This document shows, piece after piece, positions 1 to 6,893 of a stretch of 20,743 nt of DNA. Where the stretch lies: positions 1 to 20,743 of the forward strand of contig CAJUKY010000026.1 of the NCBI GenBank assembly GCA_910587055.1. Direction: 5' to 3'. Position 1 is the first letter of the stretch, and each line of letters opens with the position of its first letter. The notes under the pieces were generated by a model. The model searched no databases. It had not been told where the DNA came from and saw only the letters and a program-made list of their open reading frames with translations. This DNA is from Candidatus Gastranaerophilales bacterium. GTDB taxonomy: Bacteria > Cyanobacteriota > Vampirovibrionia > Gastranaerophilales > Gastranaerophilaceae. The position numbers were made by a program, and so were the translations under genes.

Positions 1-19
1 TTAAAGCTTTAGTATACAA

Positions 20-45
20 ATTTCCTTGGATTAATCCAAGGAAAT
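20..45. repeat. 26-bp perfect palindrome
   Basis: Both arms match exactly with no spacer, centred on TTGGATTAATCCAA. A weak A/T-rich stretch follows on each side but there is no clean U-tract, so it may be a weak terminator for a gene left of the window or a protein-binding site. Seen directly; role inferred. Confidence 0.6.
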
Positions 46-74
46 AAATAACTTTTCGATAAACAATTTTCTTT

Positions 75-114
75 ATGGGTATTGATTTTGTAACCTTTCA
101 ATACCCGTTTTTTT
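75..114 (+). terminator. Rho-independent terminator
   Basis: The arm ATGGGTATTGA (75-85) pairs with TCAATACCCGT (98-108) through one G-U pair, with a 12-base loop and seven T residues (108-114) at the 3' side. This is a standard intrinsic terminator on the + strand. It probably ends a gene lying to the left of the window. Confidence 0.8.
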
Positions 115-135
115 ACATTATAACATTAAACAGGC

Positions 136-163
136 TTGAATTTTAGCTGTATTAAGATATAAT
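136..163 (+). promoter_or_regulatory. Candidate sigma70-type promoter
   Basis: TTGAAT (136-141), a 16-base spacer and a perfect TATAAT (158-163) predict a transcript starting near 170. No protein-coding gene starts shortly downstream on this strand. The start falls just before a GC-richer, foldable stretch, so it may drive a small RNA. Confidence 0.5.
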
Positions 164-169
164 ATTAGT

Positions 170-240
170 AAGGGGGAAGCCCCAAAGAAATGGTACTTCC
201 TTGAGGCTTCACTTAGTACCCTATAATTGTGTTAAAACTA
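170..240 (+). ncRNA. Possible pseudoknotted small RNA
   Basis: Stem 1 pairs GAAGCCCCAA (176-185) with TTGAGGCTTC (201-210), ten positions with one mismatch. The loop of stem 1 contains GGTACT (192-197), which pairs with AGTACC (215-220) outside the stem. This is the topology of an H-type pseudoknot. It lies just after a good promoter on the + strand. The same pairing is possible on the - strand, so the transcribed strand is not certain. I do not recognise an RNA family. No clear terminator was found; the 3' end given is arbitrary. Confidence 0.35.
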
Positions 241-261
241 GAATTAATCTAGCTAAAAGCT

Positions 262-309
262 CTAGTATAAATAGGGCTTTATTATTGTTTCCAATAATTC
301 TGCAATCAT
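262..309 (-). CDS. Possible 15-aa hydrophobic peptide ORF
   Basis: An ATG at 309-307 is preceded by a strong ribosome binding site (AGGAAAGGAG, about 7 bases away). It encodes MIAELLETIIKPYLY followed by TAG. The peptide is short and partly hydrophobic. A + strand transcript from the promoter at 136-163 would run antisense to it if it extended this far. That arrangement resembles type I toxin-antitoxin loci, but the peptide is shorter than the Fst/Ldr toxins I know (about 30 residues). It may instead be a truncated gene start. Function unknown. Confidence 0.3.
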   Translation of the reverse strand: MIAELLETIIKPYLY

Positions 310-376
310 AGTTTGCGCTCCTTTCCTACCGATTTCTTGGTAAAATACGTGTGCAGGAGGAAGGTTCGGTACTACC

Positions 377-430
377 CTATTTTAATAACTTATAAGGTTC
401 TATATTCAGCGCATTAGCAATTTTTGTCAT
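377..430 (-). pseudogene. C-terminal remnant of an XRE-family HTH gene
   Basis: The - strand reads MTKIANALNIEPYKLLK and a stop. This matches the last helix of XRE/Cro-type HTH proteins; compare DRIAKALNIELKELVD in the intact HTH gene at 9923-10153. Everything upstream of this helix is missing: the first codon lies inside the palindromic repeat 426-452, and an in-frame TGA occurs five codons further upstream, still inside the repeat. The remnant therefore looks like a gene truncated by insertion or rearrangement at the repeat. Coding in its present form is unlikely. Confidence 0.6.
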
Positions 431-452
431 GCTGAAACGAGTTCAGCGTGAC
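426..452. repeat. Palindromic repeat, GTCATGCTGAA type
   Basis: GTCATGCTGAA (426-436) and TTCAGCGTGAC (442-452) form an 11-bp stem with one T-G wobble and a five-base loop. From memory, very similar GTCATGCTGAA...TTCAGCATGAC palindromes are dispersed in many unrelated bacterial genomes, including rickettsiae. No second full copy was seen in this window. It abuts and truncates the HTH remnant at 377-430. Confidence 0.6.
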
Positions 453-593
453 CAGTGATAAATATTTTATTTATCGTGTTATTTATCTGATTTGCTTACA
501 AATATTGTTATTATAATCTTTCTTATAGATAGAATATAAAAATAAAATTAGTGCTAAACTTTAATGGTATTTGTAATGAAAGGTTATAAATTT

Positions 594-806
594 ATGCAGG
601 AAATTAAGACCCTTGAAACTTTAATGTCAGAGTTTTTATTAATACAATCAGGGCTTGAGAGTGAAATAAATGCTCTTGAATCTTTAATAAAAATTGCAAG
701 AAATCAGGCGGAAAACGAGGATAGCGAATTAATTCATCTTATGGATGCACTGCAAAACAAGGCTGAAAATATAAAAAATATAGTGTTTGAAATGACGGAA
801 AACTAA
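594..806 (+). CDS. Small coiled-coil protein, unknown function
   Basis: I do not recognise a family. The product is about 70 aa, acidic and almost wholly helical by composition, with heptad-like spacing of Leu/Ile (LETLMSEFLLI, INALESLIKIA) and no membrane segment or cysteine. In-frame ATGs also exist at 564 and 576, but only 594 has a usable ribosome binding site (GAAAGG, about 10 bases upstream), so 594 is chosen. A similarly sized coiled-coil gene on the other strand (9379-9588) has the same leader motif GAAAGGTTATAA, suggesting the two are distant paralogs. A TATAAT at 512-517 may belong to its promoter. It converges on the ATPase gene ending at 858. Confidence 0.65.
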   Translation: MQEIKTLETLMSEFLLIQSGLESEINALESLIKIARNQAENEDSELIHLMDALQNKAENIKNIVFEMTEN

Positions 807-831
807 AATGGCGGAAAACAAATAATTCCAT

Positions 832-858
832 GTTTGCTTTAAGTCCTTGAAAGCAAAC
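832..858. terminator. Stem-loop between convergent genes
   Basis: GTTTGCTTT (832-840) pairs perfectly with AAAGCAAAC (850-858) around a nine-base loop. It lies between the stop of the coiled-coil gene (806) and touches the stop codon of the ATPase gene (858-860). Neither strand has a proper T-tract after it, so it may be a weak bidirectional terminator or an RNA 3'-end stabiliser. Confidence 0.45.
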
Positions 859-1559
859 TACCACAATGCTTTTGGCATATGGCGGCGATAAAACCACACA
901 GGCGTTCCGTCATATTGAAATTCAGGGAAATCAGACGCAAATTTTTCATCCGCACCTATTGCAACAATAGGAATACCGACTTCAAGCGACACTTCTTTTA
1001 ATTTTTCATACCCCTTTATAATATCTTCCTTTGTAGTTTCATCAGCAAAATGGGTATTTGAAATAAAGCCTGAAAACTTTTTCCATGGCTGCTTATTTAA
1101 GCCTGAAGAAAACTCAATATATTCTAAAATGCTTGATTTATCGCGCGTTTCAAATTTTGAAGTGTTAACTACAAGATAAATTCTTAAATCGTTCTCTTTT
1201 TCAATGCCGTTTAAAATATCTAAAATATCAAGCCCTGAAGCTCCATACCCCACATCTATTATAATATCACCGTTTTTTGAAAGGCAGTTTATCTGCTCTG
1301 CCGTAACATAGCTTCCCGCTTCGCCTAAACCGAAATAATCCGTCTGTGCTATAACGTTTATTCCCTGTTCTTTTAATTCACCTATAATGGGGCGAAGACA
1401 ATATGCAGGTTCTACCGTATCTAAATCAACAAGGGTAATATCTTTTCCGCGGTTTGCAAATTGTAATGCTCTGTTCAGGGCACTTTCGCTTTTTCCGCTG
1501 GCATAGGCACCTGTAAAAACTTCAACTGTTCTGGATAAAATCTTATTGTTAGTGTCCAA
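858..1559 (-). CDS. P-loop ATPase, ParA/CobQ-like
   Basis: The 233-aa product has a Walker A motif GAYASGKSE near residues 17-25, then ITLVDLDTVEP (the DxD segment typical of SIMIBI-class MinD/ParA/CobQ-like ATPases) and a Walker B-like strand DIIIDVGYGASG. This class uses ATP to control partner proteins or act as a molecular switch; substrate and partner are unknown. It resembles uncharacterised Firmicutes ATPases that read VDLDIVNPYFR at the same place (from memory). The start is TTG at 1559, preceded by GAGGA at a good distance and overlapping the end of the HD-GYP gene by 11 bases. This suggests translational coupling and a shared signalling role. No in-frame ATG exists near the N-terminus. 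Confidence 0.75.
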   Translation of the reverse strand: MDTNNKILSRTVEVFTGAYASGKSESALNRALQFANRGKDITLVDLDTVEPAYCLRPIIGELKEQGINVIAQTDYFGLGEAGSYVTAEQINCLSKNGDIIIDVGYGASGLDILDILNGIEKENDLRIYLVVNTSKFETRDKSSILEYIEFSSGLNKQPWKKFSGFISNTHFADETTKEDIIKGYEKLKEVSLEVGIPIVAIGADEKFASDFPEFQYDGTPVWFYRRHMPKALW

Positions 1560-2586
1560 GCGCCTGTTCCTCGTTTTCTAAATGAAAGTTCATTTTTGTT
1601 TCAAAGTCTTTAATTTCATTTGATGCGGCAGGCAGAATTGATTTAAAAACACCTATAAGTTCGGGATCAAATTGGGTTCCTGCTTTTTCTTCAATTAATT
1701 GTAAAGCCTCTTCGCTTTTTAGCCCCTGTCTGTATGCTCTGTTTGAAACCATACTGTCATAGGCATCCGCTATTGCGATAATCCTTGAGCCTAAAGGAAT
1801 TTCCTCTCCTTTTTTGCCGTACGGATAACCGTTGCCGTCATAGTATTCATGATGATATTTAATAATTTCGATAACATCATACAGCTGTTTAATATCTTCT
1901 AAAATTTTAACGGAATGCTGAACATGTTTTTTAATTTCTTCAAATTCTTCATCGGTGAGCCTTTGTGTTTTATTTAAGATATCTTCCGCAACCCCTATCA
2001 TTCCTATATCATGCAGTAATCCCGCAAGCTCAATAATTCCCGCCTGTGTTCTGTCAAGATTTAGAAATTCAACCATTTTGGCAGAATAAAATGCAACACG
2101 GCGTGAACGTCCGAGTGTAAAAGAATCTTTTGCATCAAGCGCTTCAATAATAGCTTTAATTGTGCCTGAAAAAAGTTCTTTTAAATCTCTGATTAGATTT
2201 TCGTTATCAACTTTTAATTGATAATATTCAAGGCTTGCTTCAACAATGTGTGCAAGCTCGTCCGGCGAATACGGTTTTTTAATGTAACGGTAAATTCTTG
2301 CATAGTTAATTGCATCAATTAAAATTTTAACATCCGAATATGCCGTAACAAGAAGCCTTATGGCGTTCGGGTGGGTTTCGGATGATAATTTCAAAAACTC
2401 AACTCCGTCCATTCCGGGCATTTTGTGGTCTGAAATTATACATTGAAAATCATTTTCTTTTAAAATGTTGAGAGCCTCAGCAGGGCTTTCAGCCTTCATT
2501 ATTTCATATTTGCCGCGCAGCGTTCTGTATAAAAGCTGAAGGTTATCCGGTTCATCATCCACTATTAAGATTTTATATTTTGCCAT
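1549..2586 (-). CDS. Response regulator, REC + HD-GYP
   Basis: This 345-aa protein has an N-terminal receiver domain (residues 4-120): acidic pair D10/D11, phosphoacceptor D53 in ISDHKMPGMDG, T81 and K103/K104-P. A C-terminal HD-GYP domain (about 140-330) follows. HD-GYP domains hydrolyse cyclic di-GMP; the RpfG arrangement is the same. The HD pair (H192, D193), the His in IKKHVQHS and the HHE-x2-DGNGYP signature are present. The first conserved His of the family (in GHSxRV) is Arg160, and the Lys of HDIGK is Met196, so activity or metal content may be altered. It sits 28 bases after the histidine kinase gene and is the kinase's likely partner. Confidence 0.9.
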   Translation of the reverse strand: MAKYKILIVDDEPDNLQLLYRTLRGKYEIMKAESPAEALNILKENDFQCIISDHKMPGMDGVEFLKLSSETHPNAIRLLVTAYSDVKILIDAINYARIYRYIKKPYSPDELAHIVEASLEYYQLKVDNENLIRDLKELFSGTIKAIIEALDAKDSFTLGRSRRVAFYSAKMVEFLNLDRTQAGIIELAGLLHDIGMIGVAEDILNKTQRLTDEEFEEIKKHVQHSVKILEDIKQLYDVIEIIKYHHEYYDGNGYPYGKKGEEIPLGSRIIAIADAYDSMVSNRAYRQGLKSEEALQLIEEKAGTQFDPELIGVFKSILPAASNEIKDFETKMNFHLENEEQALGH

Positions 2587-2614
2587 TTTTTGCTTTCTTT
2601 ATTAAAAAATTTGT

Positions 2615-4213
2615 TTATTTTTTATCAGGGTGGTTAACAGGCAGCACGATAGTAAATGTGGCACCGTGTCCTATTTCGCTTTCTACATTAATTGTTCCGA
2701 AATGATTTTCTATAACCCTGTATGTTATGGACATTCCAAGACCTGTCCCCTGTCCTACCGGTTTTGTGGTAAAGAAAGGATCAAATACTTTTGACAGATG
2801 CTCTTTTTTAATGCCTTTTCCTGTATCTTTAAATTTAATTTCAACGGAATCGCCAAGTTTTTTAACATCAATGTAAACATCTCCGTTGCCTTCTATGGCA
2901 GCAGCAGCGTTATCAAGAATATTCATAAATACCTGATTTAATTGGCCGCCGTATGCTTCAATCTTCGGCAGATTTTCTTCATAATTTTTATGAACGGTAA
3001 TTCTGTTTTTATATTTATTGTTTAATATGTTTAAAGTTGTATCAATTTCTTTCGGGATATCAAACTGGGTCATAACCATTTCTTCCATCCTTGAGAAATT
3101 CTTTAAATCAAGGATGATATTTTTGGTTCTCTCTGTTCCTTCAATGCAGGAGCGGATTAATTCTTTAATATCATCTTTCAGAAAGTCTATGTCAATTTCG
3201 TTTTTAAGCTTTTCAATTTCAACACGCTTATCCGGAGCGAGCGAAGCTTCATTTTCAATATATTTATCAATTAATTCAAACATATCCTTATTATATTTAT
3301 CTAAAATCATAATGTTTCCGTAGATAAAATTAATAGGATTGTTTATTTCATGGGCAATGCCTGCAACAAGTTCGCCAAGAGAGCGCATTTTTTCGGAATG
3401 CACCATCATAGCCTGCGCTTCTTTTAAATCATTGTTGGCTTTTTCAAGTTCCAGAGTTCTTTCCTGCACTTTTTGCTCTAATGAAGAATATAATTCAAGA
3501 AGCTGTGCTGCCATATTATTATATGCCTGAACAAGTTCGTTGATTTCGCCAAATCTTGTTTCTTTTAATCTGTAGTTGAAATTTCCGCCTGCAAATTCTT
3601 TTACACCCTGCGTCAGGCGGATAAGAGGACTATTAATAATTCTGCTCATCATGGCACTTGCAAGAAGACCGAAAAACAATAGTATAAACACAAAAATCTT
3701 CATATTTTCAAACATAATATGAATGTTATTGCTTTGTGCTTTGCCCTGTGCAAGCCCTATGGTTATTGTGTAATGATCGGTTGCACCTTGAATTTCCTGC
3801 ACATTTTTGCAATTCGGGTCATTATCCAGTATTTTTGCTGCTTCAAGAATATGTTTATTTAATATATTTGAATCACTTGACCATGTTATTTTATTTGTAT
3901 TGTTATCGACCGCGTATGCATAAGCAAGTAAATCATTAGCTTTAAGTGTAGCAACGGCTTTATTAATTTTCGTAAAATTTTTACTGTCGTTATTGTATGA
4001 ATCTGAATAAAGCTGGAAAACAAGGGATGAAATAACATAGTTAACGCTTTTTATGCTGTTGCTGTAATCGGAGGATATATTTTTTACAAACCTTAAAACA
4101 TATCCCATTGTTAAAATTACAATGACAGCAATTAATATGCTTGTTAAAAATGCAAAATAAGAGCTTATTTTAATCTCTTTTTTAAATAATACGGATTTAT
4201 TGTTTTTATCCAT
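2615..4213 (-). CDS. Membrane sensor histidine kinase
   Basis: Numbered from the Met at 4213, the protein is 532 aa. TM1 spans about 18-41, a periplasmic or external sensor about 45-165, TM2 about 171-192, then a HAMP linker, a coiled coil (SLEQKVQERTLELEKAN) and a HisKA segment with GIAHEINNPINF (phospho-His about 288). The ATP-binding domain shows NILDNAAAAI, DTGKGI, FFTTKPVGQGTGLGM and a final G2 box. The sensor region is not recognised. An ATG seven codons upstream (4234) lacks a ribosome binding site, while GGAG precedes 4213. It should phosphorylate the REC-HD-GYP protein encoded directly downstream. The gene follows the PilZ gene by under 40 bases. Confidence 0.9.
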   Translation of the reverse strand: MDKNNKSVLFKKEIKISSYFAFLTSILIAVIVILTMGYVLRFVKNISSDYSNSIKSVNYVISSLVFQLYSDSYNNDSKNFTKINKAVATLKANDLLAYAYAVDNNTNKITWSSDSNILNKHILEAAKILDNDPNCKNVQEIQGATDHYTITIGLAQGKAQSNNIHIMFENMKIFVFILLFFGLLASAMMSRIINSPLIRLTQGVKEFAGGNFNYRLKETRFGEINELVQAYNNMAAQLLELYSSLEQKVQERTLELEKANNDLKEAQAMMVHSEKMRSLGELVAGIAHEINNPINFIYGNIMILDKYNKDMFELIDKYIENEASLAPDKRVEIEKLKNEIDIDFLKDDIKELIRSCIEGTERTKNIILDLKNFSRMEEMVMTQFDIPKEIDTTLNILNNKYKNRITVHKNYEENLPKIEAYGGQLNQVFMNILDNAAAAIEGNGDVYIDVKKLGDSVEIKFKDTGKGIKKEHLSKVFDPFFTTKPVGQGTGLGMSITYRVIENHFGTINVESEIGHGATFTIVLPVNHPDKK

Positions 4214-4250
4214 CTTGATTTTAACTCCAAGCATATTCTTAAAAAATGTA

Positions 4251-4862
4251 TTATTTTAAATTTTCAGCCTCTGTCAAGCTTCTGAAAGAGTATTGTACAA
4301 GCGCTATCCTGTCGATACTTTCAATGGTTTTAAACTTGCCTGAGATTGAATAGGCGGTTTTTCCGTTATAATCAATTTGCTGAATTCTTATCGGCTGTAT
4401 GGTACAGCGGATGGTTAGATTGTTAGATAAACTAATACTGATATTATACTCTAAATGCTCTTCAAGAGATATACTTGAAATAAATTTCAACCCTCCGGCG
4501 GAGATATCATCAGTTTGTAAAACGGCATCTTTGTAGTCTTCAAAAGACAATTCACCTTTAAAATCAACTCTTGAATATTCTCTTCTTTGAATATTTTTAT
4601 AAGTTTCAGGCATTTTAACGGTGATATTTTTGCCGTCTTTTTCCGTAATATTTGTTACAAAATATATAAGCCCTTCATTATTTGAGCCGAAAATTTCAAC
4701 CTCATCCCCTTTATTGTAATCCGCCAGTTCTTCATTTGTTGCAATCGGCAGATTGAAATTGATGGAATTATCTGCGGTGTTTGTTATGCTGCAAACCGTT
4801 GAGCTTTCAAATTTTTCAGGGATAATTCTGAAATCTTTGCCGTTTTTTATTATATCTTGCAT
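4251..4862 (-). CDS. PilZ-domain c-di-GMP receptor, YcgR-like
   Basis: The 203-aa product has an N-terminal beta-rich region (about 10-90) resembling the YcgR N-domain, then a PilZ domain. Both c-di-GMP-binding motifs are present: RxxxR as R94-EYS-R98, and DxSxxG as D119-IS-AG-G124. Proteins of this kind bind cyclic di-GMP and act on motility, envelope or biosynthetic partners. The ribosome binding site is AAGGA, 45 bases downstream of accA. Its position between accDA and a kinase/HD-GYP pair puts a c-di-GMP receptor and a c-di-GMP hydrolase family member in the same transcription unit. Its target is unknown. Confidence 0.85.
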   Translation of the reverse strand: MQDIIKNGKDFRIIPEKFESSTVCSITNTADNSINFNLPIATNEELADYNKGDEVEIFGSNNEGLIYFVTNITEKDGKNITVKMPETYKNIQRREYSRVDFKGELSFEDYKDAVLQTDDISAGGLKFISSISLEEHLEYNISISLSNNLTIRCTIQPIRIQQIDYNGKTAYSISGKFKTIESIDRIALVQYSFRSLTEAENLK

Positions 4863-4907
4863 TAGTTTTTCCTTAAAAAAGCTGTTTAAAAAATTCTATT
4901 ATATTTT

Positions 4908-5858
4908 CTATTCTGCAAAAACACCCATACGACGGAATTTTGAATATCTGTCATCTTTCAATTCCTGCGGTGTTTTGTTTTTATATTCGCCTAATGCCTT
5001 GATAAGACTTCCTTTTAAAGTTTTTGCCATAAGCTCAATATCATAATGAGCTCCGCCCACCGGTTCTTTTACAACTTCATCCACAATATCAAATTTTAAT
5101 AAATCTTCACCCGTTATTTTTAAGGCTTGAGCTGCCGTTTTTGCTTCCGCCGCATCGCGCCATAAAATTGAAGCGCATCCTTCGGGAGAAATTACCGTGT
5201 AATAAGCATGTTCCAAGATTAAAACCTTATTTGCAACCGCAAGCCCTAAAGCTCCGCCGCTGCATCCTTCGCCCGTAATAACCGCAATAACGGGTACATC
5301 CAATTTTGCCATTTCTTTTAAATTAACGGCAATTGCAATTCCCTGCCCCGTTTCTTCCGCCTTAATACCCGGGTATGCACCCATTGTATCAACAAGCGTG
5401 ATAATGGGAAGATTAAATCTTGAAGCATGTTCAAAAAGTCTTAAAGCCTTTCTGTATCCTTGAGGCTGGGGCATACCAAAATTGTATTCAAGGTTTTCTT
5501 TTGTGGTTTTACCCTTCTGGGTGCCTATTATCATAACAGGCTGTCCGTCTATTTTCGCAATACCGCCGATTATGGCTCTGTCATCAGACCCTTCGCGGTC
5601 TCCATGGAGTTCAATAAAATCTTCCGTCATTAAATTAATATAATCCAGAAAATTCGGGCGCTGCGGGTGTCTTGCAATTTGAAGTTTCTGATAGGCTTCA
5701 AGGTTTTCATACAGCTCTTTTTTATACTCTTCGGTTTGTTTTTCAAGAGTATCTATTTCTTTATCATAATCCATATTTGTATCCATGCTTATTTTCTTTA
5801 ATTCTTCAATCTTTTCCTGCATTTTATATATAGGTTTTTCAAATTCTAGTATTTGCAT
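4908..5858 (-). CDS. accA: Acetyl-CoA carboxylase carboxyltransferase, alpha subunit
   Basis: AccA pairs with AccD to transfer carboxyl from biotin to acetyl-CoA, making malonyl-CoA for fatty acids. From the Met at 5858 it is 316 aa, the usual family length, and starts MQILEFEKPIYKMQEKIEEL, like E. coli AccA. A reading frame extends 27 codons further upstream, but that part is basic and unlike AccA; AAAAGGAAAT precedes 5858. Typical segments are FIELHGDREGSDD, RLFEHASRFNLPI, VDTMGAYPGIKAEE, GEGCSGGALGLA and SPEGCASILWRD. It lies 46 bases after accD in the same operon. accB and accC are elsewhere (13457-15328). Confidence 0.97.
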   Translation of the reverse strand: MQILEFEKPIYKMQEKIEELKKISMDTNMDYDKEIDTLEKQTEEYKKELYENLEAYQKLQIARHPQRPNFLDYINLMTEDFIELHGDREGSDDRAIIGGIAKIDGQPVMIIGTQKGKTTKENLEYNFGMPQPQGYRKALRLFEHASRFNLPIITLVDTMGAYPGIKAEETGQGIAIAVNLKEMAKLDVPVIAVITGEGCSGGALGLAVANKVLILEHAYYTVISPEGCASILWRDAAEAKTAAQALKITGEDLLKFDIVDEVVKEPVGGAHYDIELMAKTLKGSLIKALGEYKNKTPQELKDDRYSKFRRMGVFAE

Positions 5859-5904
5859 TTTCTGTATATTTCCTTTTGTAATTGCTTTTTGCCGCTGTTT
5901 ATTT

Positions 5905-6786
5905 TTAGCGCGCCTGTTGTGCCAGATTATGTATGGCAATGATTTTGGATAATTTCTCTTTCATTTCGGCTCTTGTAACTATTGCATCAATCTGGCCGTA
6001 TTTTAATAAATATTCTGCCGTCTGGAAATCTGCGGGGAGTTTTTCTTTAATGGTCTGCTCAATCACCCTTCTTCCTGCAAAACCTATTCTTGCGCCTTTT
6101 TCTGCTATCATAATATCGCCCAATGTGCCGAAACTTGCCGTAACACCGCCGAATGTGGGTTCGGTTAAAACCGTTATGTATAGAATTTTGGCTTCATTTA
6201 ATTTTGCAACGGCACAGCTTGTTTTTGCCATCTGCATAAGGCTTAAAGCGGATTCCTGCATTCTGGCGCCGCCTGATGCCGTAAACACAATGCAGGGAAT
6301 TTTTTCTTTCAGGGCATCTTCCATTATCCTTGTTACTTTTTCACCTACAACAGAGCCCATTGAACCGCCCATATAATCAAAATCCATAACGGCAACGGCA
6401 ACCCTCTGGCCGTCAATATTTCCGACCCCTGTGATAACAGCTTCGTCAAGGTCTGATTTCTCTTTGGCTGATGCCTGCCTTTTTGAATAGGGCTGGGTAT
6501 CTACGAAATTTAAAGGGTCTTTTCCCGTTATATTTTTATACCTTTCTTCAAAGGTGCCTGAATCTATAACAAGTTTAATTCTTTCTCTTGCGCCTATTCT
6601 AAAGTGATAGTCGCAATTCGGGCATACCATATTGTTATTTTCCAAATCTTTTTTAGGAAGCTGGGAATTGCAATTGTAGCAAAGACTCCACAGTTTCCCG
6701 ACAGAATCATCAATATTTACTTCATTTTCTCGAAGCGCCTGCTTTTGCACTTCTTTTCTTTTATTAAACCAATCAGTCAGTGTCAT
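5905..6786 (-). CDS. accD: Acetyl-CoA carboxylase carboxyltransferase, beta subunit
   Basis: AccD forms the carboxyltransferase with AccA. The 293-aa product has the N-terminal zinc finger C36-x2-C39 and C55-x2-C58, then the crotonase-like fold with VAVMDFDYMGGSMGSVVGEK, CIVFTASGGARMQES and TEPTFGGVTASF. The start at 6786 is chosen because GGGGAAGG lies eight bases upstream; the frame runs on to a TTG at 6804, but that start would place the binding site inside the gene. It is the first gene of the - strand operon, with a promoter at 6831-6858. rsgA is transcribed divergently from the other side. Confidence 0.97.
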   Translation of the reverse strand: MTLTDWFNKRKEVQKQALRENEVNIDDSVGKLWSLCYNCNSQLPKKDLENNNMVCPNCDYHFRIGARERIKLVIDSGTFEERYKNITGKDPLNFVDTQPYSKRQASAKEKSDLDEAVITGVGNIDGQRVAVAVMDFDYMGGSMGSVVGEKVTRIMEDALKEKIPCIVFTASGGARMQESALSLMQMAKTSCAVAKLNEAKILYITVLTEPTFGGVTASFGTLGDIMIAEKGARIGFAGRRVIEQTIKEKLPADFQTAEYLLKYGQIDAIVTRAEMKEKLSKIIAIHNLAQQAR

Positions 6787-6830
6787 ATTTTCAACCTTCC
6801 CCAAGCAAAATCATTACTTGTTACTTAAAC

Positions 6831-6858
6831 ATTATAATATAATAGAAAATAATTGCAA
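6831..6858 (-). promoter_or_regulatory. Promoter of the accD operon
   Basis: On the - strand, TTGCAA (6858-6853), a 16-base spacer and perfect TATAAT (6836-6831) predict a start near 6824 and a leader of about 38 bases before accD. The same TTGCAA-N16-TATAAT arrangement occurs before the toxin gene at 10633. Confidence 0.65.
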
Positions 6859-6893
6859 AACGGGCGCATGTTGTCTATTATTTTTATATAAAT

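Noticed and set aside
170..460. tRNA, tmRNA or 6S RNA in the left intergenic region
   Set aside because: No cloverleaf, no TTCGA-type T-arm, no CCA end, and no long bulged duplex typical of 6S could be built.
3018..3939. Open + strand frames opposite the histidine kinase
   Set aside because: They mirror a fully conserved kinase on the other strand and have no start signals.
5933..6376. 147-aa + strand frame opposite accD
   Set aside because: Shadow of accD coding sequence; no family pattern and no ribosome binding site.
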